DNA of 48,404 nucleotides from Bacilli bacterium (GTDB lineage Bacteria > Bacillota_I > Bacilli_A > RFN20 > CAG-826), in the NCBI GenBank assembly GCA_024408565.1, contig JAKSUW010000007.1, positions 1 to 48,404 of the forward strand, in the 5' to 3' direction. The stretch's first letter is position 1; every line of letters begins with the position of its first letter. Positions 7,759 to 15,479 of the stretch are shown here, piece by piece. The position numbers and the translations under genes are program-made. Below the pieces are notes generated by a model that saw only the letters and a list, made by a program, of their open reading frames with translations, did no database searches and was not told the DNA's origin.

Positions 7759-8331
7759 ATGAAAGATATCTTAGTTGAAACCAGTGCTCGCCATATTCAC
7801 GTCACGGACGAAGCACTAGAAATTTTATGTGGTAAAGGCTTTGCCTTAAAAGCCCGGAAAGAATTAAGTCAACCTGGACAATTTGTGAGCGAAACTCGGT
7901 TAGACATTGTCGGTCCCAAGAACACGATTAAAAATGTTTCTATCTTAGGTCCAACTAGAAAAGTTAACCAAGTCGAAATTAGCGCTACTGATGCGCGTAC
8001 ACTTGGTGTACCAGCGGTAATTCGTGAATCAGGCGATGTCGCGGGTAGTGCGCCCGTTACGATTGTTGGTCCAGTCGGGAAGATTGAATTAAAAGAAGGT
8101 TGTATTGTGGCGAAACGTCATATCCATATGACACCAGCGGATGCCCAAGAAGCGGGTGTTAATAATGGTGACATCGTGAAAGTTGAATTAAAGACCAATG
8201 GTCGTTCTTTAATTTTTGGTGACACCGTTATTCGGGTGAGTGATAAATTTAAACTCGCGATGCACATTGATACCGACGAAAGTAATGCGGCCGGTTGTGC
8301 GGGTCAAGTGTTTGGTACGATTGTTAAATAA
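7759..8331 (+). CDS. pduL: Phosphate acyltransferase PduL (phosphotransacetylase type)
   Basis: A 190-residue member of the PduL family, which interconverts acyl-CoA and acyl-phosphate and is unrelated to Pta. It has the two repeated beta-barrel halves and the metal-binding histidines (ETSARHIHVT near residue 10, VAKRHIHMTP near residue 125) and the CxxH-like end seen in the family (HIDTDESNAAG). There is no N-terminal encapsulation peptide and no microcompartment gene nearby, so it is probably the cytosolic enzyme that turns acetyl-CoA into acetyl-phosphate for ATP production by acetate kinase. It is monocistronic between its own promoter and a terminator. Confidence 0.93.
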   Translation: MKDILVETSARHIHVTDEALEILCGKGFALKARKELSQPGQFVSETRLDIVGPKNTIKNVSILGPTRKVNQVEISATDARTLGVPAVIRESGDVAGSAPVTIVGPVGKIELKEGCIVAKRHIHMTPADAQEAGVNNGDIVKVELKTNGRSLIFGDTVIRVSDKFKLAMHIDTDESNAAGCAGQVFGTIVK

Positions 8332-8348
8332 CGATTAATTAATCAAGA

Positions 8349-8379
8349 AAGATCTAGGCGAAAGTTTAGGTCTTTTTTT
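8349..8379 (+). terminator. Terminator of pduL
   Basis: AAGATCTA (8349..8356) pairs with TAGGTCTT (8367..8374; one G-T pair) around a 10-base loop and is followed by five further T, seven in total to 8379. Confidence 0.8.
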
Positions 8380-8438
8380 GTTCGTTTTTTGAAGAAATTC
8401 ACATTATATTTTTTTATATTACTTTCTTTTTTTAAATT

Positions 8439-8506
8439 TTGACAAATTTGACAAAATTTAATTTTATCAATAAAATGTTGTTATCCTTGGGTTTTGTTTA
8501 TAAAAT
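8439..8506 (+). promoter_or_regulatory. Promoter region of the large BspA-like lipoprotein gene
   Basis: A consensus -35 TTGACA (8448..8453), 17 bases, and -10 TAAAAT (8471..8476) predict a start near 8483, giving a 53-base leader. A second TTGACA lies nine bases upstream (8439..8444). A weaker tandem promoter, TTGTTA (8478..8483), 17 bases, TAAAAT (8501..8506), follows. The surrounding 8380..8470 is T-rich with no gene. Confidence 0.65.
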
Positions 8507-8535
8507 CTTGAGTTTTATTTAAGGTGGGAAAAATT

Positions 8536-11500
8536 ATGAAGAAAAAAATCGCTCTAGCTCTGATCGGATTACCGTTTTTTATCTCGGTACTTACGGGATG
8601 TACGACTTTACACATCCATACCTTTACGGTTGATTACGAACACGATGAACATTCCCATTGGAAAACTTGTAAGATTTGCCACCAAAAATTTGAACAACAC
8701 GAGCACGTATTTAACCAATTTAATGACACATGTTTTATTTGTGATTACCACGACCCACTAGTGATTGTTGATCAAGATAACGAAATGATTGGAATGACCG
8801 AATATGGAAAAACCAAGTTAACTTTTGATGTTCCATCAAATGTAACCGGTATTAAAAAAGGCGCCTTTGATGACGCGAAAGCGGTAACGGTTAAATTAAA
8901 TAAAGAATTACTCTATTACGATGTAGGAACCTTTGATGATACTTCCGTTAAAATCATCACCAATGAAGAAGGTGATACCGTTCAATGGGAATACGATGAA
9001 GAAAGTCAAAGAATGAAAAAACATAGTGACTATCAAGCGATGGTTGATGGCGTATATTATGAAACCTTAAGAGAAGCGTTTGATTCGGTTGGAGTAGGTG
9101 ACACTACTATTACCTTATTAGAAGACGGATTAAAGATTGTAGAACCAATTGAAGTCAAACATTCAATTACTTTAGTGGGTTACTTCTCTAAAATGACCTT
9201 AACGTGTGATTTTAACTTTTTACCCAATGGAATTTTATACGTACCAGATACGATTGAATGTATTGGCACCTTTAAATTATTATTATCTGATTTTGATGAA
9301 GAACATGCGAAAGGTGATGCCTCAGTAGATGGTAATACAACCGAAGAAGCCTATACCACTGGAGCCGTGGCTTTCGCTAATAAGAATAGCTGCCCAGAAC
9401 GCGTCAAAGTTTATTATGTTACTTCCCTTGGCGCAGGCGCACATCAATACGAGGCCATAGGCGCTAAACAAGTCGCCAATGATTTTTTAATCATTCCTAA
9501 TAACTATTTCGCTTTTGGAACCTTACGCTTTACTCGTGACTTTAAATCAGTTATAGGTTTAACGAAATTTGGTCAAACCGTTACTAAATTAACCATTACA
9601 AATGCAGTGAAAGGTACTCCGGCGATTATTGGTCCAAGATCATTTAATATTGCTTGGAGAATATTTATTGATCTTCCTAAGATTATAGGCGATAAATATA
9701 TTCGTTTCTGTCGTCCGAAAGGGTTCTTCACTGATTTAACTATCGGTGAAGGAATAACCTCCATTGGTCGTTCGGCCTTTAATAACTGGATTGATGGTTT
9801 CTTCCAACCACAACTCCTTGAATGGATTGATATTCCCTTCTCTCACTTATTTAGAGTAACGATTGGTCCAGAAGTAAAAGAAATTGGCTATCATGCTTTC
9901 TACGATAACGTTGCGTTAACTGATGTAGGCATAGCGTCAAGTAAAGATAAAACAAAAACACCTGCGCTAGAAATAGTAGGCGAAGAAGCCTTCGCCCATG
10001 CTTATAATTTAACTTCAGTTGATTTAAATAAAGCGAATAATCTTCAATCAATTAAAAAGAAAGCGTTTAGCGGATGTAAGAATTTAACCCAATTAGCTCT
10101 ACCTCAAGGAAGATGGACAATTGGTAGTGATAAATACTTCCCGTATGATTTGACTTCCACGCGTGCTGGAGCGTTAGCGCATAGTAACACCGGTGAATGG
10201 AAAAAGAGTGATCCAATTAAGGACAAACCAATTAGTTACACTAAATCAAATAAAAAAGATTCTATTGGTAGATTTATTGATGTTGAATTCACTAATGATA
10301 TAAATGAAGCGCTCACTAACTGCGCTCAAGGTGGAGAAATTTATATATCGGAAGAATATAAGCAGGGAAACGAGATTGATGTATCTTCTGCCACTATGAC
10401 TAATTTACAATTAACCATTAATGTTGCGCCTGAGTTACCTACATTATTAGGAAGAGATTTTATCGTTAAAAGAGGCGCTGGTAGTAATATCACCCTTAAT
10501 CAAAACGAATATCTCATCTTAAATAACGCTAAACCAGTTGGAGATATCGTGTTAAAGGCGAACGGCACTACTACTCAAGTTGGTGATCATGACCATGGTA
10601 CCTATATGGATCCAGCCGGTTTTGCTACTAATTTAGATGAAGGCTTTAATGTTACTTTACAAAACGAAAATGCACAAAAAGAAGGGGTAAGCAATGAAGT
10701 CGTTATTAGAGATAACGCTTATAAAGCCTATGGATTATTCGGTTTTAATCACGATGATTATATAACCGCAACTAATCCACAAATTGAACAACTAAGTAAT
10801 TTATCTAAAGTAACCTCAACCCTTACCTTTGGTGATCAATATGAAGTTGAACAAGGTATTAATTCTTACATTGATATTAATAGAACCGGGACACCATTTT
10901 CTAGTCTCTTTAGTGAAATCACGCATATAAATTTTGTTGGTTCAGTAGATGCGATTGGTCGAAATACTTTCGCGAATTTTAAGAAACTTAAAGAAGTGAC
11001 CTTCGGTGAAAACCTTACTCAGATTTTAGATGGAGCGTTTAAGAATTGTTCCGGTTTAGAAACCGTAGACTTTACTAGAGTAAATACTAAGGGAGAAAAT
11101 TTCATTTTCGAACCGAATGTATTTAGTGGTTGCACAAGTTTAAATCGACTTGATATCCCAGAAGGTACCATAGCACTTGATCCTACTGTGTATAAAGATT
11201 GTGTCTCATTATCTTCAATTACGCTTCCTAGTACTTTAACTACTATTCCTAGCTTTGAAGGTTACACTAATCTTATCTTTGCAACACTTCCTAGTACTTT
11301 AACTAGTATCCCAGCTAATGGTTTCAAAGATTGTATCTACTTATCATATATTGATATTCCAGATACCGTTACTAGTATTGGTAATAGTGCATTTGAAGGT
11401 TGCGGAAGTTTAACTTCGCTTGCGCTTCCAGGCGGCTTAACCACCATTGGTGAAAAAGCATTTATGAATTGTGTATCGTTAGAAAGCGTAACTTTACCAG

Positions 11501-11721
11501 ATGATAATAGTTTAGCTTCAATTGGTGCAAAAGCATTTAGTTGTGCGGATAGCGAAAATCCTGAAATATATGTCGGTTCTTTAATGAGTTTCCATCTTGG
11601 AAATAACATCAATTGGAAAGCAGGAGAAACTGCTTTAACTGAAGACTTAGGCGATGGTTGGGTAGCCGCTAAATGTATAAGTCAAACGTATGACGACCTC
11701 GCTTGGACAAGGATTATATAA
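8536..11721 (+). CDS. Large BspA-like leucine-rich-repeat surface lipoprotein
   Basis: A 1061-residue lipoprotein: signal peptide MKKKIALALIGL..., lipobox LTGC (Cys near residue 22). Residues about 30-75 hold a His/Cys-rich zinc-ribbon-like module (HEHDEH type, CKIC, CFIC). Then come beta-rich regions with scattered LRR_5 units (GITSIGRSAF; IVGEEAFAHAYNL; IKKKAFSGCKNL) and a C-terminal run of at least seven BspA/TpLRR units of the form IGxxAFxxCxxLxxLxLPxx (about residues 780-1020). Such proteins are anchored outside the membrane and bind host or microbial ligands. AAGGTGGG ten bases upstream supports ATG 8536 over an in-frame GTG at 8524. The stop overlaps the next ATG (TAATG). The exact ligand is unknown. 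Confidence 0.9.
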   Translation: MKKKIALALIGLPFFISVLTGCTTLHIHTFTVDYEHDEHSHWKTCKICHQKFEQHEHVFNQFNDTCFICDYHDPLVIVDQDNEMIGMTEYGKTKLTFDVPSNVTGIKKGAFDDAKAVTVKLNKELLYYDVGTFDDTSVKIITNEEGDTVQWEYDEESQRMKKHSDYQAMVDGVYYETLREAFDSVGVGDTTITLLEDGLKIVEPIEVKHSITLVGYFSKMTLTCDFNFLPNGILYVPDTIECIGTFKLLLSDFDEEHAKGDASVDGNTTEEAYTTGAVAFANKNSCPERVKVYYVTSLGAGAHQYEAIGAKQVANDFLIIPNNYFAFGTLRFTRDFKSVIGLTKFGQTVTKLTITNAVKGTPAIIGPRSFNIAWRIFIDLPKIIGDKYIRFCRPKGFFTDLTIGEGITSIGRSAFNNWIDGFFQPQLLEWIDIPFSHLFRVTIGPEVKEIGYHAFYDNVALTDVGIASSKDKTKTPALEIVGEEAFAHAYNLTSVDLNKANNLQSIKKKAFSGCKNLTQLALPQGRWTIGSDKYFPYDLTSTRAGALAHSNTGEWKKSDPIKDKPISYTKSNKKDSIGRFIDVEFTNDINEALTNCAQGGEIYISEEYKQGNEIDVSSATMTNLQLTINVAPELPTLLGRDFIVKRGAGSNITLNQNEYLILNNAKPVGDIVLKANGTTTQVGDHDHGTYMDPAGFATNLDEGFNVTLQNENAQKEGVSNEVVIRDNAYKAYGLFGFNHDDYITATNPQIEQLSNLSKVTSTLTFGDQYEVEQGINSYIDINRTGTPFSSLFSEITHINFVGSVDAIGRNTFANFKKLKEVTFGENLTQILDGAFKNCSGLETVDFTRVNTKGENFIFEPNVFSGCTSLNRLDIPEGTIALDPTVYKDCVSLSSITLPSTLTTIPSFEGYTNLIFATLPSTLTSIPANGFKDCIYLSYIDIPDTVTSIGNSAFEGCGSLTSLALPGGLTTIGEKAFMNCVSLESVTLPDDNSLASIGAKAFSCADSENPEIYVGSLMSFHLGNNINWKAGETALTEDLGDGWVAAKCISQTYDDLAWTRII

Positions 11722-12695
11722 TGATTAGATCGACTTTACACATCTATCGAAAAAATGTTTGGAACATCTTTGCGGTGGTCGGCATTGTTTCGCTTGGGAT
11801 TATTGTAGCCCTTATTGTCGCTGCTCCAACGATATACGATTTACTCTTTTATAACGTCACTAAAATCATCGCAAGTGCTTCAGCCATCCCCCAATCTGGC
11901 TTTAACGCAACGGCCTTCATCGATTCACTAACCAAACAATTAGGTGGACTAAACTGGGGTGACCCTTTTCTTTCCATCACTTCCTTATTAGATAACCAAG
12001 GGTATGTGCATTTATTCACGCAAGCGCTAATTGATTCCGGTTTCCAAAAAGAGGTACTGGGCAATTTAACGACGACGATTAGTGAATGTGCGACTGCGCT
12101 TGTCGATGGGATTAAAGCCCAATTACTAACAATGCTAGTTTTAATTGGTGTTGCTTGTCTGATTGCTTTTATTGCATCACGCGTCGTCATTCAACTAAGA
12201 ACCGCTAGGATTAGAAGCCCCCATAAAGATAAAGAATTTGCGAAAAATATTAAACGCTTCTTCATTATGTTCGGCTTAAATTTATTTACGGTTCTTCTAG
12301 CGTATACCTTAGTTATTTTATGTCTTCTCTATTGTCTTTATATCATCGCGTCGATATTCATCATTTTAGCGATTCTTTTAGGGTTATTTACCTGCTCATT
12401 TTTATGGGCTACACTATGTTACCGGAGTAAAAATCTTCACTTCAAGAAAGTCTTTAATCTCAAAACGTATTGCAAATATCTTTTGTGTTGTTTAATTACC
12501 ATCAGTATTTCGTTAGTGATTTTGGTTGTTACTTTCTTCATTAGTGACATCATCGCGATATTAATCGCGTTACCATTAATCTTTGTTAGTAACATCATTA
12601 TGGAAAATATCGCGATTTCTTATACAACTAATTATTACAAGATTATCCGGGCCACGAATAAAAGACGGCGCGCGAAATTAGCGAAAGCGATGTAA
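11721..12695 (+). CDS. Polytopic membrane protein coupled to the LRR lipoprotein
   Basis: A 324-residue protein with a hydrophobic segment near residues 15-38, an external-looking domain of about 100 residues (40-140), then about five or six membrane segments, and a very basic C-terminus (ATNKRRRAKLAKAM). I do not recognise a family. The ATG shares its A with the TAA stop of the LRR lipoprotein (TAATG), so translation is coupled and the two products are likely made in fixed proportion. It may help display or export the lipoprotein; this is inference from position only. Confidence 0.7.
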   Translation: MIRSTLHIYRKNVWNIFAVVGIVSLGIIVALIVAAPTIYDLLFYNVTKIIASASAIPQSGFNATAFIDSLTKQLGGLNWGDPFLSITSLLDNQGYVHLFTQALIDSGFQKEVLGNLTTTISECATALVDGIKAQLLTMLVLIGVACLIAFIASRVVIQLRTARIRSPHKDKEFAKNIKRFFIMFGLNLFTVLLAYTLVILCLLYCLYIIASIFIILAILLGLFTCSFLWATLCYRSKNLHFKKVFNLKTYCKYLLCCLITISISLVILVVTFFISDIIAILIALPLIFVSNIIMENIAISYTTNYYKIIRATNKRRRAKLAKAM

Positions 12696-12714
12696 CAAAA
12701 ACTAGTCTTATCTA

Positions 12715-12743
12715 TTGACTATTCTTTTTTTAATGTGTAACAT
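12715..12743 (+). promoter_or_regulatory. Promoter of metK
   Basis: -35 TTGACT (12715..12720), 17 bases, -10 TAACAT (12738..12743); predicted start 12750, six bases before the riboswitch P1 stem. The -10 lies within an inverted repeat TAATGT (12731..12736) / ACATTA (12745..12750), which could be an operator. Confidence 0.6.
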
Positions 12744-12755
12744 TACATTAACTTG

Positions 12756-12880
12756 CTTGTCAAGAATACGTACATCGAGATGAAAAAGTACGTTAGCAAC
12801 TCTCTTGGGGTCATAACCACGAGTAAGTGCTTCTCTCTAGCAACGATATGAAAACGTTAATCATATGGTTGAACGACAAG
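12756..12880 (+). ncRNA. SAM-I-type riboswitch aptamer upstream of metK
   Basis: The leader matches the SAM-I layout. P1 is CTTGTC (12756..12761) with GACAAG (12875..12880). The TCAAGA after P1, the P2 stem ACGTAC (12768..12773) with GTACGT (12788..12793) enclosing GATGAAAA, and the conserved AGCAAC (12795..12800) follow in order. A 3-way interior has a GGT-cata-ACC hairpin and a P4-like stem ATATGA/TCATAT near 12846-12866. The canonical GGUGCUAA box is not matched exactly (TGCTtct), so it may be a divergent subtype. Its place before S-adenosylmethionine synthetase fits feedback by SAM. Confidence 0.75.
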
Positions 12881-12944
12881 GCGATGGAATTAGTTGATAA
12901 AGTTTCCTCGTCTTGAGGAAATTTTATTTTATAGGAGCCATCGC
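12877..12944 (+). promoter_or_regulatory. Expression platform of the metK riboswitch
   Basis: Three alternative pairings compete. Terminator: TTTCCTC (12903..12909) with GAGGAAA (12915..12921), then TTTTATTTT. Antiterminator: CAAGGCGA (12877..12884) with TCGTCTTG (12908..12915), extended with one mismatch to 12889/12903; it uses the 3' half of P1. Start-region block: GCGATGG (12881..12887) with CCATCGC (12938..12944), lying between the GGAG (12934..12937) and ATG (12946). With SAM bound, P1 holds GACAAG, so the terminator, and perhaps the start block, form. Without SAM the antiterminator forms and removes both. Confidence 0.65.
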
Positions 12945-12945
12945 T

Positions 12946-14112
12946 ATGAAGAAAGAACAATTGTTTACTTCCGAAGCCGTGAGTGAAGGTCACCCCGATA
13001 AGGTGTGTGATCAAATTGCCGACCGGATTTTAGACGCCGCACTTAAAGTCGATTCATCTTCACATGTTGCGTGTGAAGTTTTTACGAGTCGAGAATATGT
13101 GTTAGTGGGTGGCGAAATCACCAGTAAAGCAAAGCTTAATTACGAAAAAATTGTGCGGGATGCCCTAAAAGATATCGGTTATTTAAAACCAGCATTAGGG
13201 ATTGGTTATAAAACCGCTCAAGTCGATGTGCGGGTTCGTGAACAATCACCCGAAATTAATCACGCGGTGTCGAACAAAGATATTTTGAAGTTAGGGGCGG
13301 GTGATCAAGGGATTGTTTTTGGCTATGCGACTAGCGAAACGAAAAACTATATGCCCCTTCCGATTACTTTAGCGAGCGCCATTATGAAGCGCGCTTCTAA
13401 GTTAAGAAAGGATGGCAAGTTTAAAGGCGCGCGTCCGGATATGAAAGCGCAAGTGACGTTTGATTATAAGACACGAAAGATTAATAACGTATTAGTAAGT
13501 ATTCAACATGACCCTGATATTAATAAAAATAAATTTAAGGATTATGTTTTACATAATGTTATTATTCCGGTGATCAAAGAATATAAATTAAACACTAACT
13601 TTAAAACATTAATTAATCCAAGTGGTAGTTTTGTTGTTGGTGGACCATTAGGTGATACCGGTTTAACTGGAAGAAAACTCGTCTGTGATACCTATGGTGG
13701 CTCTGCGCATCAAGGTGGGGGCGCCTTATCAGGTAAAGACTCAACTAAGATTGATCGGAGCGCTACTTACTATGCGCGTTATATGGCGAAAAACCTTGTC
13801 GCGGCGGGAGTTGCTAAACGTTTAGAAGTCCAAATCTCTTACGCGATTGGCGTGAGCGAACCATTAAGCATTTCCTTCTTAACCTTTAAGACGGGTAAAT
13901 ATGATGATGAATTAATTGAAAAGATTATTAAGAAAGTTTTTGATGCGCGGGTTGGGGCGATTATTAAAGCCTTCTCGCTTAACAAACCAAAATTTCGTTA
14001 TGTTGATACATCAACCTATGGTCATTTTGGTCGCGATGACTTAAATCTTCCGTGGGAAAAACTCGATAAGGTCAACGAAATTAAAAAGTTATTAAGACAA
14101 AGGAAACTTTAA
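12946..14112 (+). CDS. metK: S-adenosylmethionine synthetase
   Basis: A 388-residue enzyme making SAM from methionine and ATP. All family marks are present: SEAVSEGHPDKVCDQIAD at the N-terminus, the GAGDQGIVFGYA hexapeptide region, SGKDSTKIDRSATY and the C-terminal STYGHFGRDDLNLPWE. ATG 12946 with GGAG eight bases upstream is the start; codons upstream of it belong to the riboswitch. Expression should fall when SAM is abundant. The stop overlaps by four bases the stop of a convergent nucleosidase-like lipoprotein gene. Confidence 0.98.
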   Translation: MKKEQLFTSEAVSEGHPDKVCDQIADRILDAALKVDSSSHVACEVFTSREYVLVGGEITSKAKLNYEKIVRDALKDIGYLKPALGIGYKTAQVDVRVREQSPEINHAVSNKDILKLGAGDQGIVFGYATSETKNYMPLPITLASAIMKRASKLRKDGKFKGARPDMKAQVTFDYKTRKINNVLVSIQHDPDINKNKFKDYVLHNVIIPVIKEYKLNTNFKTLINPSGSFVVGGPLGDTGLTGRKLVCDTYGGSAHQGGGALSGKDSTKIDRSATYYARYMAKNLVAAGVAKRLEVQISYAIGVSEPLSISFLTFKTGKYDDELIEKIIKKVFDARVGAIIKAFSLNKPKFRYVDTSTYGHFGRDDLNLPWEKLDKVNEIKKLLRQRKL

Positions 14113-14873
14113 AGCGCTTTAATTAAATCAATCGTATATTTTTGACCGTTTTCCGCTACCTTTAGTTCAGGTTTATATTCTTCATTATTAGTGATGTTAT
14201 TCGAGATGATGCGGATTGCTAAAGCAGGCGTTTTATAAAAGTCGCAAACATTTAAGACCGCATAGCTTTCCATTTCTTCGCAATCTTCCTTAAATTGTTC
14301 ATGAAGTTCCATAACATATTCTTTATTTGTGTTCCAACAATCGCTTGAAGAGATTACGCCATTAGGAACTATAGATTCACCAACGGGATTTTTAATTTCT
14401 TCAGCTTTATCTAATAAAAATTGATCACTATGAAGGGTGGGATCTTGTAATTCCATACTTGAAGGATCAGAAGGATCACCTTTATAAGAAGCGATATTTA
14501 AAATATCTTTTCCTAAGATAATATCGTTATAATGCAGGTCTTCATGATGACCTCCGCTGGTGCCTTCGGTAATCACGTATTTAGGGCTAAAATGTTCAAT
14601 GCCAACGGTAGTAACCATAGCTGCTTCGCTTGAACCAATCGGAGCTTCGGCCACCACAACATTCTTCTCATCAATTTTACCCGAATAGAAATTAACGCTA
14701 TTAATCGTTTGTTTATGGGCGTTATCCAAATTATCTAATAAAACCGCAATTTCGTCCCAACCATCTTCGTTTACTCCGATAATCATGACATCGGTGGTGG
14801 TTTTGTTACAACTGGTGAACACTCCGCATGAGAAAAAGAGAGTGCTTAATAAGAAAAATTTTATCTTTTGCAT
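14109..14873 (-). CDS. Lipoprotein of the nucleoside phosphorylase / MTA-SAH nucleosidase fold
   Basis: A 254-residue protein with a lipoprotein signal (MQKIKFFLLS..., FTSC, Cys near residue 21) followed by a PNP/UDP phosphorylase domain: MIIGVNEDGWDEIAVLL at the start of the fold, VITEGTSGG, and CEEMESYAVLNVC, equivalent to the EMExxA substrate motif. The catalytic Asp of the following (R)xISD motif in MTA/SAH nucleosidases is Asn here (IRIISNNIT). MTA/SAH nucleosidases are normally cytosolic, so a membrane-anchored outer-face form is unusual. It may salvage extracellular nucleosides or be a binding protein. It converges on metK; a palindromic promoter is shared with hpf. Confidence 0.75.
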   Translation of the reverse strand: MQKIKFFLLSTLFFSCGVFTSCNKTTTDVMIIGVNEDGWDEIAVLLDNLDNAHKQTINSVNFYSGKIDEKNVVVAEAPIGSSEAAMVTTVGIEHFSPKYVITEGTSGGHHEDLHYNDIILGKDILNIASYKGDPSDPSSMELQDPTLHSDQFLLDKAEEIKNPVGESIVPNGVISSSDCWNTNKEYVMELHEQFKEDCEEMESYAVLNVCDFYKTPALAIRIISNNITNNEEYKPELKVAENGQKYTIDLIKAL

Positions 14874-14880
14874 ATACTAA

Positions 14881-14920
14881 CCTCGTTAGAATTATTATAT
14901 AATATAATAAAATAACGAGG
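14881..14920. promoter_or_regulatory. Near-perfect 40-bp palindrome holding two divergent promoters and mirrored ribosome binding sites
   Basis: CCTCGTTA (14881..14888) and TAACGAGG (14913..14920) are perfect outer arms and 17 of 20 positions are symmetric. TATAAT occurs on the plus strand (14898..14903 and 14903..14908) and on the minus strand (14899..14894). The outer arms are the Shine-Dalgarno (CGAGG) of hpf on plus and of the nucleosidase-like lipoprotein on minus. Transcripts would start 15-20 bases before each ATG. Confidence 0.65.
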
Positions 14921-14929
14921 AGATGAACT

Positions 14930-15478
14930 ATGAAACTAACTGTTACTGGTAAAAACATTACAATTACCGATGGTATTAAGCAAGCCTTAGAAACAAAATT
15001 TGCTAAATTTGATAAATTCTTTGACCGCGATGATGTTTCGGGTCGCGTCGTCATGAGAACTTATCCGGTGGGAACCAAGATTGAAGTAACGATTTTTGTG
15101 CCGCATATGGTACTCCGTGCTGAAGTCACTGATCCAGATTTATATAACGCGATGGATTTAGCGGTCGAAAAACTTGATGGTCAATTACGGAAAGTTAAAA
15201 CCCGGATGGAGAAAAAGAAGAGTCGTCCATCATTAGCCGAAGCGATTGCGTTAGAAAAGATTGAACAAGAAAAGGCCAAGAGCGAAAGTGATGAAGTCGT
15301 ACGCGCTAAATCGTTCTACCTTGAGCCAATGACACTAGAAGAAGCAATTACTCGTATGGAAGCGATTGGTCATGACTTCTTCTTATATCTTGACGCTGAC
15401 GAAGAAAGAGTCTCCGTCGTTTATCGCCGTTTCGCTGGTGGGTACGGCGTTTTAGAAGCCGAGAATAAATTAAAATAG
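14930..15478 (+). CDS. hpf: Ribosome hibernation promoting factor, long form
   Basis: A 182-residue long HPF. Residues 1-100 are the ribosome-binding beta-alpha domain (MKLTVTGKNITITDGIKQAL; FDKFFDRD), a charged linker follows, and residues about 125-180 are the dimerisation domain (KSFYLEPMTLEEAI, GHDFFLYLDADE, VVYRRFAGGYGVLE). Long HPF joins 70S ribosomes into inactive 100S dimers in slow growth. GAGGAG seven bases upstream fixes the start. The next gene starts one base after its stop, so hpf leads a run of genes to the pseudouridine synthase at 19839. Confidence 0.96.
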   Translation: MKLTVTGKNITITDGIKQALETKFAKFDKFFDRDDVSGRVVMRTYPVGTKIEVTIFVPHMVLRAEVTDPDLYNAMDLAVEKLDGQLRKVKTRMEKKKSRPSLAEAIALEKIEQEKAKSESDEVVRAKSFYLEPMTLEEAITRMEAIGHDFFLYLDADEERVSVVYRRFAGGYGVLEAENKLK

Positions 15479-15479
15479 C

